DNA from: Polynucleobacter sp.
GTDB lineage: Bacteria; Pseudomonadota; Gammaproteobacteria; Burkholderiales; Burkholderiaceae
NCBI RefSeq assembly: GCF_018500155.2
Contig: NZ_JAHBAK020000039.1
Span: 1 to 64,000, forward strand
Reading direction: 5' to 3'
DNA: 64,000 nt
Shown here piece by piece: positions 43,036 to 54,908 of this stretch (positions are counted from its first letter, which is position 1; each line of letters begins with the position of its first letter). Made by a program: the position numbers and the translations under genes. The notes under the pieces are model-generated. The model saw only the letters and a program-made list of their open reading frames with translations, ran no database searches and was not told the DNA's origin.

Positions 43036-43818
43036 ATGTTACGCATCATTTCAGCGAACCTCAACGGTATACGTTCAGCAGTGAAAAAAGGATTTCTACC
43101 CTGGGCCATCAAACAAAAGGCGGACTTCATTTGTTTACAAGAGCTTAAGGCCCAACGCGATGATCTCGAAGATGCCATTTTGAATCCTGATGGGCTACAT
43201 GGCTTCTTTCACCACGCAGAAAAGAAGGGATATAGCGGTTGCGGGATCTATACACCCCACAAGCCAGATGATGTCTTGTATGGATATGGCAATGCAGAAT
43301 TTGATGCTGAAGGTCGATATGTCGAGGCACGCTTTAAAGATCTGTCGATTATTTCCGTTTATATGCCATCTGGATCGAGCTCACCCGAGCGCCAAGAGGC
43401 CAAATATCGTTATTTAGACAGCTTCTTGCCTCACCTTATCAAACTTAAAAAGTCTGGGCGAGAAATTGTGCTCTGTGGCGATGTCAATATTGCTCACCAC
43501 GAAATCGATTTAAAGAATTGGAAAGGCAACGTTAAAAATTCTGGCTTCCTACCAGAAGAACGCGCCTGGCTCACCAATCTGTTTGATAACGTCGGCTATG
43601 TAGATGTGTATCGCCATCTAGAACCCAACGCCAGCGAAACTTGTTACACCTGGTGGAGTAACCGCGGCCAAGCCTATGCTAAGAATGTTGGCTGGCGTAT
43701 TGATTATCACATTAGCACCCCTGGCATAGCAGCCACAGCAAAGAAAACTTCTGTCTATAAAGACGAAAAATTTTCAGATCACGCGCCGCTGATCGTTGAT
43801 TACGATTGGAAGGTTTAG
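43036..43818 (+). CDS. xth: Exodeoxyribonuclease III
   Basis: [62 protein letters not shown]. Confidence 0.94.
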   Translation: MLRIISANLNGIRSAVKKGFLPWAIKQKADFICLQELKAQRDDLEDAILNPDGLHGFFHHAEKKGYSGCGIYTPHKPDDVLYGYGNAEFDAEGRYVEARFKDLSIISVYMPSGSSSPERQEAKYRYLDSFLPHLIKLKKSGREIVLCGDVNIAHHEIDLKNWKGNVKNSGFLPEERAWLTNLFDNVGYVDVYRHLEPNASETCYTWWSNRGQAYAKNVGWRIDYHISTPGIAATAKKTSVYKDEKFSDHAPLIVDYDWKV

Positions 43819-43836
43819 CCAACCTAAGAGAGAAAA

Positions 43837-45156
43837 TTATTTCTCTTCTTGAGGGGCTTGAACAATCTTGAAATGCATCGTCGCCCAAATCAGTATCAAT
43901 ACCGGCACACCAATGATTGCGGTTCCGAAGAAAAAGGCTTGATATCCATAATGGTCAACAAATACACCGGAGAAGCCGGCTAGCCACTTTGGCAAAAGCA
44001 ACATCATTGAACTAAACAAAGCATACTGAGTAGCAGAGTATCGAATGTTCGTGAGCGAAGATAAAAAAGCAATAAAAGCGGCACTCGCAATACCTGAACT
44101 CAAGTTGTCAGCAGAAATTACCCAAATCAGTCCATGCAAGTCATGCCCTTGGTTGGCTAACCAAGCGAACAACACATTACTAACGGCAGATAAAACCGCC
44201 CCCAAAAATAATATTTTCAAGACGCCATAACGCAATGTAAGCACACCACCTAAAAATGCACCCAGCAGCGTCATCACCACACCAAAGACTTTACTGACAG
44301 CAGCCACTTCATCTTTGGTGTAACCCATATCGACATAAAATGGGTTTGCCATAATGCCCATCACAACATCACTAATGCGATAGATTGCAATTAGCGACAA
44401 GATCAAAACTGCATGCCAACGATAGCGCCTAATAAATTCAGCAAAGGGTTCAATTAAGGTTTGATAAAGCCAGGCTTTTGCATTGCGCGCTTTTGGTAGT
44501 TCATATGCGGCAGGCTCTTTACTAAATAAAGTCGTTAAAACACCGACCCCTATAGATCCGGCCATACAAAGGTAGGCAAATTGCCATGCACTTGCATCGT
44601 AGCCAACACCCGTTTCTGCCCTAGCTGCAAGCCACAAAACACCCGCCCCAGCCCAAATGAGCGCCAAGCGATAACCCGTTTGGTAGGTTGCCGCCAAAGC
44701 CGCCTGATGATCGCTGTCGGCGGATTCGATACGAAAAGCATCTAATGCAATATCTTGAGTGGCTGAGCCAAAAGCCACTAAAAGGGCGCACCACACCATC
44801 GCATTGAGCGCAATTTTTGGATCCAATGTCGACATTCCAACAAGCCCCAAAATAATGAGCGCTTGCGCAAGAATTAACCAACTTCTTCTACGGCCTAGCA
44901 GCCGAGTAAATAATGGAATTTGTATTCGATCTACTAAAGGGGCCCACACCCATTTGAATGCATAAATCAAACCCACCCAAGTTAAATATCCGATGGTGCT
45001 GCGATCAATGCCTGCCTCACGTAACCAAAAACTTAACGTTCCCAGAACAAGCAATAAAGGTAATCCAGCCGAAAACCCCAAAAAAAGCATTCGCAAGCAA
45101 GGCCATTCCAGATAAACCCGAAAGTCTTTTAGCCAAGATTGAACTGCTGCAAACAC
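43837..45156 (-). CDS. ampG: AmpG-like MFS muropeptide transporter
   Basis: LFLGFSAGLPLLLVLGTLSFWLREAGIDRSTIGYLTWVGLIYAFKWVWAPLVDR; 12 TM-like hydrophobic segments. Confidence 0.85.
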   Translation of the reverse strand: MFAAVQSWLKDFRVYLEWPCLRMLFLGFSAGLPLLLVLGTLSFWLREAGIDRSTIGYLTWVGLIYAFKWVWAPLVDRIQIPLFTRLLGRRRSWLILAQALIILGLVGMSTLDPKIALNAMVWCALLVAFGSATQDIALDAFRIESADSDHQAALAATYQTGYRLALIWAGAGVLWLAARAETGVGYDASAWQFAYLCMAGSIGVGVLTTLFSKEPAAYELPKARNAKAWLYQTLIEPFAEFIRRYRWHAVLILSLIAIYRISDVVMGIMANPFYVDMGYTKDEVAAVSKVFGVVMTLLGAFLGGVLTLRYGVLKILFLGAVLSAVSNVLFAWLANQGHDLHGLIWVISADNLSSGIASAAFIAFLSSLTNIRYSATQYALFSSMMLLLPKWLAGFSGVFVDHYGYQAFFFGTAIIGVPVLILIWATMHFKIVQAPQEEK

Positions 45157-45171
45157 CTTGATGTTGATGTC

Positions 45172-45762
45172 CTAGGCGCGGCGAACACGGAACAAGGCAA
45201 GGCTGCCAAAAAGATTTGGCATCAACGTCACTTGACGGCCATCGTGCAAGATACATTGATCTATCACTTGTAAGCCTAGGCTTGAAGCCAACTTTTCAAA
45301 GTCAGCCACTGTCAAAACGCGTACATTGGGAGTGTTGTACCACTGATAAGGCAGGCTCTTGGAGACAGGCATACGCCCAAGAGCTACTGCCAAGCGATGA
45401 GACCAGTGGCCAAAGTTCGGAAATGACACTATCGACTCTTTGCCCACTCGCACAACTTCGCGCAAGATTTTTTCTGTCTGATGAATGGTTTGTAAAGTTT
45501 GAGAGAGAACAACAGTATCAAAACTATGGTCTTCAAATAAAGCCAAACCGCCTTCTAGGTCTTGTTGAATAACATTCAAACCTTTTTGCACACATGAGAG
45601 AACACGCGCATCATCAATCTCTACACCATAAGCATGAACAGGCTTTTGCTTTTGCAAAAACTGGAGAAAGCTACCATCACCACAACCCAGATCAAGCACT
45701 TCGGTATTGGGCAATATCCAGTTAGCAATTGCTGCGAAGTCGGCGCGTTTATTCATCATCAC
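45172..45762 (-). CDS. metW: Methionine biosynthesis protein MetW
   Basis: [56 protein letters not shown]; overlaps metX. Confidence 0.93.
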   Translation of the reverse strand: MMMNKRADFAAIANWILPNTEVLDLGCGDGSFLQFLQKQKPVHAYGVEIDDARVLSCVQKGLNVIQQDLEGGLALFEDHSFDTVVLSQTLQTIHQTEKILREVVRVGKESIVSFPNFGHWSHRLAVALGRMPVSKSLPYQWYNTPNVRVLTVADFEKLASSLGLQVIDQCILHDGRQVTLMPNLFGSLALFRVRRA

Positions 45763-46898
45763 GCTTGAACCTCACGCATCTGATTAAAGTAGGCACGGAC
45801 CAAACTGTGATAACGCTCATCATCTAGCAAAAAGGCGTCATGCCCATGTGGCGCATCAATTTCAGCATACGTTACTTCACTCTTATTGCTTAAAAGAGAT
45901 TGCACTATCTCACGACTTCGATTGGGCGGGAAGCGCCAATCTGTAGAAAAGCTGACTACTAAAAATTTAGCCTGCACCTCTGCTAAGGCGCGATTCAAGC
46001 TGCCATCAAAACGTCGAGCGGGATCAAAATAATCTAGCGCCCGTGTAATCAATAAATAAGTATTGGCATCGAAGTAGGTCGAGAATTTATCCCCCTGATG
46101 GCGCAAATAACTCTCTACCTCGAACTCAACATCAAAGCTGAAACGATAATCATTAGACTCGCCATGAGGACGCTGTAATTCGCGCCCAAACTTTTCGGCC
46201 ATGTCATCATCTGATAAATAGGTGATGTGTCCAACCATACGAGCCAAGCGCAACCCACGTTTTGGCACAACACCATGTTCGTAATAGTTACCACCATGAA
46301 AATCTGGGTCGGACAAAATCGCATTGCGGGCAACTTCATTAAATGCAATATTTTGTGCGCTCAATTTAGGTGTGGAGGCAATTACCACGCAATGATCCAA
46401 GCGCTTTGGAAACTGTATTGCCCATGCCATTGCCTGCATGCCGCCAAGACTGCCACCCATCACCGCTGCAAATTTACGAATACCTAGCTTATCGGCTAAG
46501 CGTGCCTGAGTATTCACCCAATCTTCTACCGTGACCACAGGAAAATCGGCGCCATAGGGCTTGCCACTTGCTGGATTAATGCTCATTGGACCTGTAGACC
46601 CAAAGCAGGAGCCCAGATTATTAATTCCGATCACAAAGAAATGGTCTGTATCAACCGGCTTGCCAGGACCAATCATGTTATCCCACCACCCTAGTTCTTC
46701 AGGATCATCAGGACTCGGACCAGCAACATGATGTGATGCATTTAAGGCATGACAAACTAACACTGCATTGCTCTTGTCGGCATTGAGTTTGCCGTATGTT
46801 TCAATGACTAAATCGTAACCAGACAACATGGCGCCACTCTGCAAAGGCAGGGGCTCAGCAAAATGTATGGTGTTTCTAGAGAGATGTAGCTCGCTCAT
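45759..46898 (-). CDS. metX: Homoserine O-acyltransferase
   Basis: [74 protein letters not shown]. Confidence 0.95.
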   Translation of the reverse strand: MSELHLSRNTIHFAEPLPLQSGAMLSGYDLVIETYGKLNADKSNAVLVCHALNASHHVAGPSPDDPEELGWWDNMIGPGKPVDTDHFFVIGINNLGSCFGSTGPMSINPASGKPYGADFPVVTVEDWVNTQARLADKLGIRKFAAVMGGSLGGMQAMAWAIQFPKRLDHCVVIASTPKLSAQNIAFNEVARNAILSDPDFHGGNYYEHGVVPKRGLRLARMVGHITYLSDDDMAEKFGRELQRPHGESNDYRFSFDVEFEVESYLRHQGDKFSTYFDANTYLLITRALDYFDPARRFDGSLNRALAEVQAKFLVVSFSTDWRFPPNRSREIVQSLLSNKSEVTYAEIDAPHGHDAFLLDDERYHSLVRAYFNQMREVQA

Positions 46899-47545
46899 TC
46901 GGACAGAAGTAGACGCAAACTGACATCAGAGGCGTCAGTTGGCAATTTCTTAAAACCACTGCGGGCAAAGCGATGCCAACGGCCCAATACGAAACTCATC
47001 AACATTGCGGCACGGATGCTCACCTCTTCTTGACCTAACTTAGACCATGCGCCACCTTGAGTTTGAGCAATACGTAACGCTTGCTTTAGAGAAGCTTCGA
47101 CCCGATCAAGCACTTGAGTAATACGCTCCTGTAAGCGATCATCTTCTTGTAACAATGCATCGCCCAACAACACACGGGTCATGCCAGGATTTTTTTCAGC
47201 AAAGAACAGCAACATTTGCAAAATGCCGTGAGCTTGGGCTAGCCCTGATTCTTCCTTTTGATTAATTTGATTAATCAAACCAAATACAGTTTGCTCAATG
47301 AATGAAATCAAACCTTCAAACATTTGTGCTTTACTAGCGAAATGTCGATATAAGGCTGCTTCGGAAACATCGATTTTGGCAGCCAACGCTGCTGTCGTTA
47401 CGCGCTCACCTTTGGGGTTTTGCAACATCTCGGCCAGCACCTGCAAAATTTGTAGCCTACGTTCCCCAGGGCGCGGACGCTTGCGTGTTTTACCAGCGTC
47501 AGCATTATTGCTTTCGATGTTCGCTGGATCTAGTGAATCACGCAT
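46895..47545 (-). CDS. slmA: Nucleoid occlusion factor SlmA (TetR family)
   Basis: [61 protein letters not shown]. Confidence 0.88.
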   Translation of the reverse strand: MRDSLDPANIESNNADAGKTRKRPRPGERRLQILQVLAEMLQNPKGERVTTAALAAKIDVSEAALYRHFASKAQMFEGLISFIEQTVFGLINQINQKEESGLAQAHGILQMLLFFAEKNPGMTRVLLGDALLQEDDRLQERITQVLDRVEASLKQALRIAQTQGGAWSKLGQEEVSIRAAMLMSFVLGRWHRFARSGFKKLPTDASDVSLRLLLSE

Positions 47546-47555
47546 AGCTATCTAC

Positions 47556-48458
47556 TTATCTGGAACGAATCATTGTGCCGAATGCTTGCTCGGTCAAGAT
47601 TTCTAGTAACAAAGAATGCTCAATGCGGCCATCAATAATGTGCACAGAATTGACGCCGCTCTTAGCAGCGTCCAATGCCGAGGAAATCTTAGGCAACATG
47701 CCACCAGAAATCGTGCCATCAGCAAACAAGCCATCAATTTCTCTGGCAGTCAAATCGGTGAGTAGCACGCCGTTTTTATCCATCACACCAGGAATGTTGG
47801 TCATCATGACCAATTTTTCAGCATGCAAAATCTCTGCCATTTTGCCTGCCACCAAGTCAGCATTGATGTTGTAGGCCTGACCTTCTGCACTAAATCCTAT
47901 AGGAGATATCACCGGAATAAATGCATCATCTTGCAATGCTTTAACCACAGCGGGATTAATCGATTCAATCTCGCCAACAAAACCAATATCTACTTTTTTA
48001 CCCGGCTCTGTATCGCTAGGAATCATCATCTTCTTAGCATGAATAAGGCCACCATCTTTGCCAGTCAAGCCCACAGCCTGACCCCCAAAATGGTTAATCA
48101 ACATCACAATATCTTGTTGCACTTCACCGCCAAGAACCCATTCAACAACCTCCATGGTTTCTTCGTCAGTGACACGCATCCCCTGAATAAAAGTACCGGT
48201 CTTGCCGATCTTCTTAAGGGCTTCATCAATTTGCGGACCGCCACCATGAACAACGACAGGATTCATACCAACCAATTTGAGCAAAATCACATCGCGCGCA
48301 AAACTTTCTTTAAGGCGCTCTTCAACCATCGCATTGCCGCCATATTTGATGACAATAGTTTTACCGTGGTACGCACGAATATATGGCAATGCTTCCGCAA
48401 GTATCTCCGCTTTTAACAACGGAGAGATATCGCCAAGAGTAGGTAAATGCTTAGTCAT
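47556..48458 (-). CDS. argB: Acetylglutamate kinase
   Basis: [43 protein letters not shown]. Confidence 0.96.
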   Translation of the reverse strand: MTKHLPTLGDISPLLKAEILAEALPYIRAYHGKTIVIKYGGNAMVEERLKESFARDVILLKLVGMNPVVVHGGGPQIDEALKKIGKTGTFIQGMRVTDEETMEVVEWVLGGEVQQDIVMLINHFGGQAVGLTGKDGGLIHAKKMMIPSDTEPGKKVDIGFVGEIESINPAVVKALQDDAFIPVISPIGFSAEGQAYNINADLVAGKMAEILHAEKLVMMTNIPGVMDKNGVLLTDLTAREIDGLFADGTISGGMLPKISSALDAAKSGVNSVHIIDGRIEHSLLLEILTEQAFGTMIRSR

Positions 48459-48470
48459 TACTCAATCAAT

Positions 48471-48974
48471 TTATTCGCCAAACAATTTTTGGCGGAGTTC
48501 ACGACGCTCTTGTGCTTCAAGAGATAAATTGGCTGTAGGCCTTGCAATTAAACGGTTTAAGCCAATTGGCTCGCCTGTCTCTTCACACCAACCATAGTCA
48601 CCTGACTCGATGCGACCAAGTGCTTGCTCTACTTTTTTTAGCAACTTACGCTCACGATCACGTGTACGCAATTCCAATGCGTGCTCTTCTTCAATCGTTG
48701 CGCGATCAGCAGGATCTGGAACCAAAATATTTTCACGTAGATGCTCAGTAGTTTCTGAAGCATTTTTCAAAATATCTTCTTTGAGCGTTAATAGTTTTTG
48801 ACGGAAAAAATCTAACTGCGCAGCATTCATATAGTCCTTGTCAGACATTTTGAGCAATTCTGCTTCTGTTAAAGGCGCACCCTTGACTGCCTTAGCGCTA
48901 GCTGACTTTGCGCTAGTAGCTTTGCTACTGGCTTTTGCAGTGCTTGCAGGTTTTGTTGCTGTTTTTACCGTCAT
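48471..48974 (-). CDS. dksA: RNA polymerase-binding protein DksA with Ala/Lys/Ser-rich N-terminal extension
   Basis: LLKMSDKDYMNAAQLDFFRQKLLTLKEDIL, DPADRATIEEEHALELRTRDRERKLLKK, YGWCEETGEPIGLNRLIARPTANL. Confidence 0.93.
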   Translation of the reverse strand: MTVKTATKPASTAKASSKATSAKSASAKAVKGAPLTEAELLKMSDKDYMNAAQLDFFRQKLLTLKEDILKNASETTEHLRENILVPDPADRATIEEEHALELRTRDRERKLLKKVEQALGRIESGDYGWCEETGEPIGLNRLIARPTANLSLEAQERRELRQKLFGE

Positions 48975-49095
48975 CTCATTCTTTCCTAGATTTGAAGCAT
49001 TATTGCCTCATTCTGCCAAACTTTTACAGCCTTTTATGAATATTCATCCACCTTCATCAAACTAGGCCGTGGCGGCGGATTGTACCCGAATATAT

Positions 49096-50157
49096 TTACA
49101 CCAAACATCCCTCAAGCCCCGCCAACAGGGTGTCTTTTGGTAAATCAATGCCTATAAAAACCATACGGGTTTGTTTCGGCTCAGCCCCCCAGGGACCCGC
49201 CAAATCGCTTCCCATCATCTGGTGAACGCCTTGAAATACCACTTTTCGACTGGTTCCCTTCACGTAAAGCACGCCTTTATAGCGCAGCATCTTCTCTCCA
49301 AATACCTCCAAAATGCCACCCAAAAAGTCTTCCAATTTTTTATGATCAAAGGGTTTATCACTACGAAAAACAAACGACTGAATTCGGTCCGTATGGCCAG
49401 CATGCCCATGGTGATGATCATGACTGTGATCGTGTCCACAAGTACCGTGATCATGGTCATGCGAGTGGTCATGGCCACAATGGGCATGATCGTGATCGTC
49501 TTGCTCCAAGAAATGCGGGTCGATATCAAGTTTGGCATTTAGATTAAAGCCTTTGAGATCGAGCACCGCGTCTAATGGCACCACCCCTTTTGAGATAGCG
49601 CTTATAGGGGCTCGCGGATTCATATGCATGAGACGTTGACGAAGCGCTTCCACCTCGGATGGCGACACCAAGTCCGTTTTCGTAATAAAGATTTGATCGG
49701 CAAAGCCTACCTGCCTCTGAGCTTCCTCGTGCTCCGTCAACTGTTGTTGACCATGCTTAGCATCTACCAGGGTTACTACAGCATCTAAAACATAGTGGTC
49801 GGCAACATCATCATCCATAAAGAATGTTTGTGCCACAGGACCTGGATTAGCAACACCGGTAGTCTCAATCACTACACGATCAAAATGAATTTTTTTCTCT
49901 TTGCGTTGCTCCCATAGCGCATTTAATGCCTCAACTAAATCGCCACGAATGGTGCAACAAATACACCCATTACTCATTTGCACAATATTTTCTTCGTGAT
50001 CTTGAACCAAAATATCGTTATCAATATTCTCTTCACCAAATTCATTTTCGATGACAGCAATTTTTTTGCCATGGTCCTCAGTGAGGATGTGTTTTAGCAA
50101 AGTCGTTTTTCCGCTTCCTAAAAAACCGGTCAAAATGGTTACGGGAATTAATGCCAT
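49096..50157 (-). CDS. CobW/COG0523 family GTPase with His-rich metal-binding loop
   Basis: [19 protein letters not shown] Walker [47 protein letters not shown]. Confidence 0.93.
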   Translation of the reverse strand: MALIPVTILTGFLGSGKTTLLKHILTEDHGKKIAVIENEFGEENIDNDILVQDHEENIVQMSNGCICCTIRGDLVEALNALWEQRKEKKIHFDRVVIETTGVANPGPVAQTFFMDDDVADHYVLDAVVTLVDAKHGQQQLTEHEEAQRQVGFADQIFITKTDLVSPSEVEALRQRLMHMNPRAPISAISKGVVPLDAVLDLKGFNLNAKLDIDPHFLEQDDHDHAHCGHDHSHDHDHGTCGHDHSHDHHHGHAGHTDRIQSFVFRSDKPFDHKKLEDFLGGILEVFGEKMLRYKGVLYVKGTSRKVVFQGVHQMMGSDLAGPWGAEPKQTRMVFIGIDLPKDTLLAGLEGCLV

Positions 50158-50188
50158 AAATAATCCAATCCAAATCTATTGATCATGC

Positions 50189-50206
50189 GTTTCCCCAGCG
50201 GGAAAC
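50189..50206. repeat. Perfect 7-bp inverted repeat with 4-nt loop between xerC and cobW
   Basis: GTTTCCC CAGC GGGAAAC. Confidence 0.85.
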
Positions 50207-50226
50207 CTTCTATCTTACCTAGTTCC

Positions 50227-51228
50227 TTAGTCTTTGCCAGCCTTTGCGCGGGGATGGGCTTTATCGTATGCCTGGGCTAAATGTTGAAAATCTAGGGATG
50301 TGTAAATTTGGGTGCTGGCGATACTGGCATGCCCCAACATCTCTTGCACAGCACGCAAATCCTGCGAAGATTGCAAAACGTGGCTAGCGAAACTATGACG
50401 CATCATATGAGGATGCACGTGGGTTGGTAGTCCAGCACGTATTGCTAAAGAACGAAGGCGCGCCTGCACAGTCCTAGGAGATAGTCGTTTGCCAGAGGCA
50501 GATAAAAATAGGGCCTGAGATTTTTCATCATATGACTTCGCATCACGTACTGCGCGCCAAGCCAGCAAAGATTTCATTGCTGGCGCACCAACTGGTACTG
50601 AGCGTCTTTTGCCCCCTTTGCCAAGCACTGTAACCTCGCCAGCATCCCAATCGAACCAGCCCGCAGATTCATATTGACGCTCTTTACTCTGCATCGCATC
50701 GATACCAAGCAACTCCGATAAACGTAGGCCAGAGGAATAGAGCAAATCGATAATGGCCGCATCTCGAATAGACTCATCATCCTTTTTTTCTTCCGCCTCT
50801 TTGACTGCTTGATTAACCAGAGCTAGAGCCTGCTCAACAGAGAGCGCTTTAGGCAGTGATTTCAGTCGCTTAGGTGCCTTGACATCATCCACCGGATTAG
50901 CCACTAGATGACTGGCCACTTTCGCTGCACCGGCACCACGCCGCGCATCTTTTTCAGTCAACCACTCATACCAACCGCGCCAGGCAGAGAGTGCTCTAGC
51001 GATGCTTCTTGAAGACTTCTCTTGAGAGTGCAAGCGGCCAGCCCAGCGACGTACGTGTGCATTACTCACTTTCAATAAATCGACGCCATCCTCAAGCGCA
51101 AAATTTTGTAAATCGCTCAAATCCATGCCATACGCTTTCAGCGTATGTTTTGAAAGTTGTCGCAACACATGAAGCTCATGCAAATACTCTTGCATGAGTG
51201 AATGAAGCTCAGTCGGCTTTAGCTTCAT
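50227..51228 (-). CDS. xerC: Site-specific tyrosine recombinase XerC
   Basis: LSKHTLKAYGMDLSDLQNF, LLYSSGLRLSELLGI, HPHMMRHSFASHVLQSSQDLRAVQEMLGHASIASTQIYTSLD; start at MKLKPTEL likely. Confidence 0.93.
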   Translation of the reverse strand: MKLKPTELHSLMQEYLHELHVLRQLSKHTLKAYGMDLSDLQNFALEDGVDLLKVSNAHVRRWAGRLHSQEKSSRSIARALSAWRGWYEWLTEKDARRGAGAAKVASHLVANPVDDVKAPKRLKSLPKALSVEQALALVNQAVKEAEEKKDDESIRDAAIIDLLYSSGLRLSELLGIDAMQSKERQYESAGWFDWDAGEVTVLGKGGKRRSVPVGAPAMKSLLAWRAVRDAKSYDEKSQALFLSASGKRLSPRTVQARLRSLAIRAGLPTHVHPHMMRHSFASHVLQSSQDLRAVQEMLGHASIASTQIYTSLDFQHLAQAYDKAHPRAKAGKD

Positions 51229-51883
51229 AAGCCTGGATGCGATCCAAAGCTGCTGCGGTGAGTTCTGCAATTTGGCGCAGGTAAAACGCACCCATGTCAG
51301 CAGTAAAACGAGTTTCATCATTACTCGCAAGCAACAGCACTGCTGGTGACTGACTTAATCCAACACTTTTTCCTAATGGCAAACCGATTGCCACCATACT
51401 TTGCCACTCGGGCGAGATATCAGTTTGGCTTGCCAGCAGCTCTAAGCTGGCAGCCGCCAACTCTTTTGCAGAGCCGCACAAAGGCGTATCCACCCAAGGA
51501 CCAAATGCAGAATTAGGCGAGAGCAGCTGCGCTGCCTCGACTTCAAAGACTTCTGCCAAGCCCGTGGTAATGGCTGCCTCAACATCAGATTTATTGTTAG
51601 CCTTCATTAAGCGCAATAGCCATGCGACTAAACTTTGCTGCGTTTTATCGTTGCGACTACCAAAGTGCAACATTTCGCTTAAACGACGATTGAGCTCTTG
51701 ATTTTGATTGCGTAGCACCGTCATCTGACGCTCTTGCAAAGAGATGGCGCGATCTTCATGGGGATGCTTAATCCGAATCTCATTAAAGAGACTAGCGTAG
51801 CGCTCAAAGAAGCCAGGGGTTGCACGCAACCATTCAGCAACCAGCTCTTCTTGCTCTGCCTGTTTTGGATCAATAGCGCTCAT
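51209..51883 (-). CDS. DUF484 family protein
   Basis: VAEWLRATPGFFERYASLFNEIRIKHPHEDRAISLQERQMTVLRNQNQELNRRLSEML; upstream of xerC. Confidence 0.87.
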   Translation of the reverse strand: MSAIDPKQAEQEELVAEWLRATPGFFERYASLFNEIRIKHPHEDRAISLQERQMTVLRNQNQELNRRLSEMLHFGSRNDKTQQSLVAWLLRLMKANNKSDVEAAITTGLAEVFEVEAAQLLSPNSAFGPWVDTPLCGSAKELAAASLELLASQTDISPEWQSMVAIGLPLGKSVGLSQSPAVLLLASNDETRFTADMGAFYLRQIAELTAAALDRIQAYEAKAD

Positions 51884-51921
51884 CTCGTTCTTTCCACTCT
51901 GTTCATTAATAGATTAATTGC

Positions 51922-53394
51922 TCAGCCCAACTTTTTGCGCAAGAGCTCATTAACCTGCCCTGGATTCGCTTTGCCCTGTGAGGCCTTCATGATCTGACCC
52001 ACCAAGGCATTAAAAGCTTTTTCTTTACCAGAGCGAAACTCCTCAACGGACTTTTGATTAGCGGCCAATACCTGATCAATGATGGCCTCAAGAGCACCAC
52101 TATCGCTAATTTGTTTAAGTCCCTTAGCGTCAATAATTTGATCAACCGTGCTGATGGTTTTGCCAGAAACTGCCTCATCCCAAAGGATTGCAAAAATATC
52201 TTTGGCAATCTTGTTTGAAATAGTGCCATCTGCAACGCGCGTTAATAAGGGAGCCAAATGCGTTGCCTTCAGCGGTGCATTCGCTGCTGCAATTCCAGCG
52301 CGATTTAATGAAGAAGCAAATTCTCCTGCAATCAGATTAGCAGCTGCTTTTGCCAAGGGCTTTCCTACAATGGCCAAAAGCTCTTCAAATACTTTGGCAG
52401 TATCGCGATCTTGAGTAAGCAACTGCGTATCGTAGGCACTTAAACCAAACTCTCCCTGCCATTGCTCTCTTAGCTGCGCGGGAAGGGCGGGCATCCCGCC
52501 TCGAACCTGGGCGATCCAGGCGTCATCAATCACGACCGGCAGCAGATCGGGGTCAGGAAAATAGCGGTAATCGTTGGCATCTTCTTTACTGCGCATGCTG
52601 CGGGTCTCTTGTCGATCGGGATCATAGAGACGTGTTTCTTGCACCACCGTACCGCCATCTTCAATCAACTCGATTTGACGTCGCACTTCATATTGAATAG
52701 CCTCTTCTAAGAAGCGGAATGAATTCAAATTCTTAATCTCGCAGCGTGTACCAAATTCAGTCTGACCTTTGGGGCGAACTGAAACGTTGGCATCACAGCG
52801 GAAAGATCCCTCTTGCATATTGCCGTCGCAAACTCCTAACCAGACTACCAATGTATGAAGTGCTTTGGCATAAGCCACTGCCTCCGCAGCACTACGCATC
52901 ACTGGCTCGGTAACAATCTCCAAAAGCGGCGTTCCTGCACGATTCAGATCAATACCACTAGAAGGCTCACCATGAGGTCCAATAAAACCCTCTTCGTGAA
53001 CAGACTTGCCGGCATCCTCTTCCATGTGCGCACGCGTTAGTTCAACCGTCTTAACTTCATCTCCAACAAGAATGTCAATTTTTCCGCCAACAACTACTGG
53101 GATTTCAAACTGACTAATTTGATAACCCTTAGGTAAGTCTGGGTAGAAATAATTTTTACGCGCAAAAATACTTGCTGGAGATATTTTTGCCCCAACCGCC
53201 AATCCAAAGCGAATTGCATGCTCAACGGCTTGACGATTTAATACCGGCAATACACCAGGCAATGCTAGATCAACAGCGCAAGCTTGTGTATTAGGCTCTG
53301 CACCAAAACGTGTACTAGCACCGCTAAAAATTTTTGATTGTGTTTGCAGTTGTGCGTGGGTCTCAAGACCAATAACGACTTCCCATTGCATCAT
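51922..53394 (-). CDS. gatB: Asp-tRNA(Asn)/Glu-tRNA(Gln) amidotransferase subunit B
   Basis: [51 protein letters not shown]-like [12 protein letters not shown]. Confidence 0.96.
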   Translation of the reverse strand: MMQWEVVIGLETHAQLQTQSKIFSGASTRFGAEPNTQACAVDLALPGVLPVLNRQAVEHAIRFGLAVGAKISPASIFARKNYFYPDLPKGYQISQFEIPVVVGGKIDILVGDEVKTVELTRAHMEEDAGKSVHEEGFIGPHGEPSSGIDLNRAGTPLLEIVTEPVMRSAAEAVAYAKALHTLVVWLGVCDGNMQEGSFRCDANVSVRPKGQTEFGTRCEIKNLNSFRFLEEAIQYEVRRQIELIEDGGTVVQETRLYDPDRQETRSMRSKEDANDYRYFPDPDLLPVVIDDAWIAQVRGGMPALPAQLREQWQGEFGLSAYDTQLLTQDRDTAKVFEELLAIVGKPLAKAAANLIAGEFASSLNRAGIAAANAPLKATHLAPLLTRVADGTISNKIAKDIFAILWDEAVSGKTISTVDQIIDAKGLKQISDSGALEAIIDQVLAANQKSVEEFRSGKEKAFNALVGQIMKASQGKANPGQVNELLRKKLG

Positions 53395-54908
53395 GCCACC
53401 TCACTTGCTGAACGCAAATGCCAATCGGTTGCCTGCTGATACTGATGGGCAACTTGTAACAAACGCGCTTCAGAGAAATAGTTCCCAATGAGTTGCATAC
53501 CAATCGGTAAATTGTTTGCACTAAAACCGCAAGGCGCACTCATTGCAGGTAAACCCGCTAAATTGGTAGAGAGGGTATAAATATCTTCTAAATACATTTG
53601 CACAGGATCATTTGATTTCTCACCTAGGCGCCAGGCCACATCAGGGGCAACGGGGCCTAGAATGACATCACACTCTTTAAACGCTGCTTGAAAATCGGAG
53701 GCAATAATGCGGCGAATTTTTTGTGCTTGTAAGTAGTATGCGTCGTAATAGCCATGACAAAGCACATAAGTACCAATCAAAATACGCCTTCTAACTTCAG
53801 CACCGAATCCTTGTGTGCGAGATTTTTGATACATATCGCCAAGATCTTTGTATTCACTTGCACGATGGCCATATCGCACACCATCAAATCGACTTAAGTT
53901 ACTTGAAGCTTCGGCTGGAGCTAAAACGTAATACACCGGAATAGAAAGCTTGGTTTTAGGCAAGCTGACTTCAACCAACTTTGCACCCAAACTTTCTAAA
54001 GTTTTAGCAGCCTCATTGACGGATGCCGCAACATCATTAGCCAAACCTTCTGCAAAAAATTCTTTAGGCAGTCCAATGCGCAAGCCCTCTAGTGGTTTTG
54101 CAGGATTTGCATTGTCTGTCTGCCACGCTTGATGAAGATAGCGCCCGAAATCTTCACCAGAGTCTGCAAGCGAAGTGGAATCTTTTGGATCATGTGACGA
54201 CATTGCCGAAAGTAACAAAGCGCAATCTTCGGCCGTTTTACCCATCGGGCCGGCTTGATCCAAAGAGGAGGCGTAAGCAATCATGCCGTAACGAGAAACC
54301 CGTCCATATGTGGGCTTGATGCCAGTGAGCCCACAGAATGCTGCAGGTTGCCGAATAGAGCCGCCAGTATCTGTACCGGTTGCAATGGGGGCTAAGCCAG
54401 CAGCAACTGCAGCGGCTGAACCGCCAGAAGATCCGCCAGCAACATGAGCCCTGTTCCATGGATTTAAAACAGGACCATAGGCAGAATTCTCATTTGAAGA
54501 CCCCATGGCAAATTCATCCATATTGGTTTTGCCCAAGCAAACCATACCGGCGCCATTAGGATGGTTTTCGTCTGGGATACCTAGATTAGCCACCACCGTT
54601 GCATCAAACGGACTCTGATATCCAGATAAGATTTTGGAGGCTGCAGTGGACTTCCATCCCTTGGTAACGAACACATCCTTATGGGCCACAGGGATGCCGG
54701 TCAATTTGCCAGCATTACCAGATGAAATGAGTGCATCCGCTTTATTTGCTTGCTCTAAGCTTAAGTGAGCATTCACATCAATGTATGCATTCCACTGTTT
54801 GCCTGCCTCAATACGGTCCAAAAAGTACTGGGTAAGCTCCTTGCTGGAGACCTCTTTAGCGGCCAGCGCTTTAGCCATCAAAGCTATTGGGGTATTGTGC
54901 CAACTCAT
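53391..54908 (-). CDS. gatA: Asp-tRNA(Asn)/Glu-tRNA(Gln) amidotransferase subunit A
   Basis: [53 protein letters not shown] amidase signature. Confidence 0.97.
   Translation of the reverse strand: MSWHNTPIALMAKALAAKEVSSKELTQYFLDRIEAGKQWNAYIDVNAHLSLEQANKADALISSGNAGKLTGIPVAHKDVFVTKGWKSTAASKILSGYQSPFDATVVANLGIPDENHPNGAGMVCLGKTNMDEFAMGSSNENSAYGPVLNPWNRAHVAGGSSGGSAAAVAAGLAPIATGTDTGGSIRQPAAFCGLTGIKPTYGRVSRYGMIAYASSLDQAGPMGKTAEDCALLLSAMSSHDPKDSTSLADSGEDFGRYLHQAWQTDNANPAKPLEGLRIGLPKEFFAEGLANDVAASVNEAAKTLESLGAKLVEVSLPKTKLSIPVYYVLAPAEASSNLSRFDGVRYGHRASEYKDLGDMYQKSRTQGFGAEVRRRILIGTYVLCHGYYDAYYLQAQKIRRIIASDFQAAFKECDVILGPVAPDVAWRLGEKSNDPVQMYLEDIYTLSTNLAGLPAMSAPCGFSANNLPIGMQLIGNYFSEARLLQVAHQYQQATDWHLRSASEVA

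Noticed and set aside
43829-43846. AGAGAAA-ATTA-TTTCTCT hairpin between xth and ampG as terminator
   Set aside because: AT-rich stem without a T-tract, partly inside the ampG coding end; too weak to call.
47823-48416. 197-aa ORF antisense to argB
   Set aside because: Lies wholly inside argB on the opposite strand, no recognisable domain, composition typical of antisense of conserved coding.
49395-49510. Tandem DNA repeat or CRISPR-like array
   Set aside because: Repetition is explained by the His/Asp codons of the CobW metal loop.
50227-51228. Tyrosine recombinase as sign of a mobile element
   Set aside because: It is housekeeping XerC paired with DUF484; no att repeats, tRNA or cargo seen nearby.
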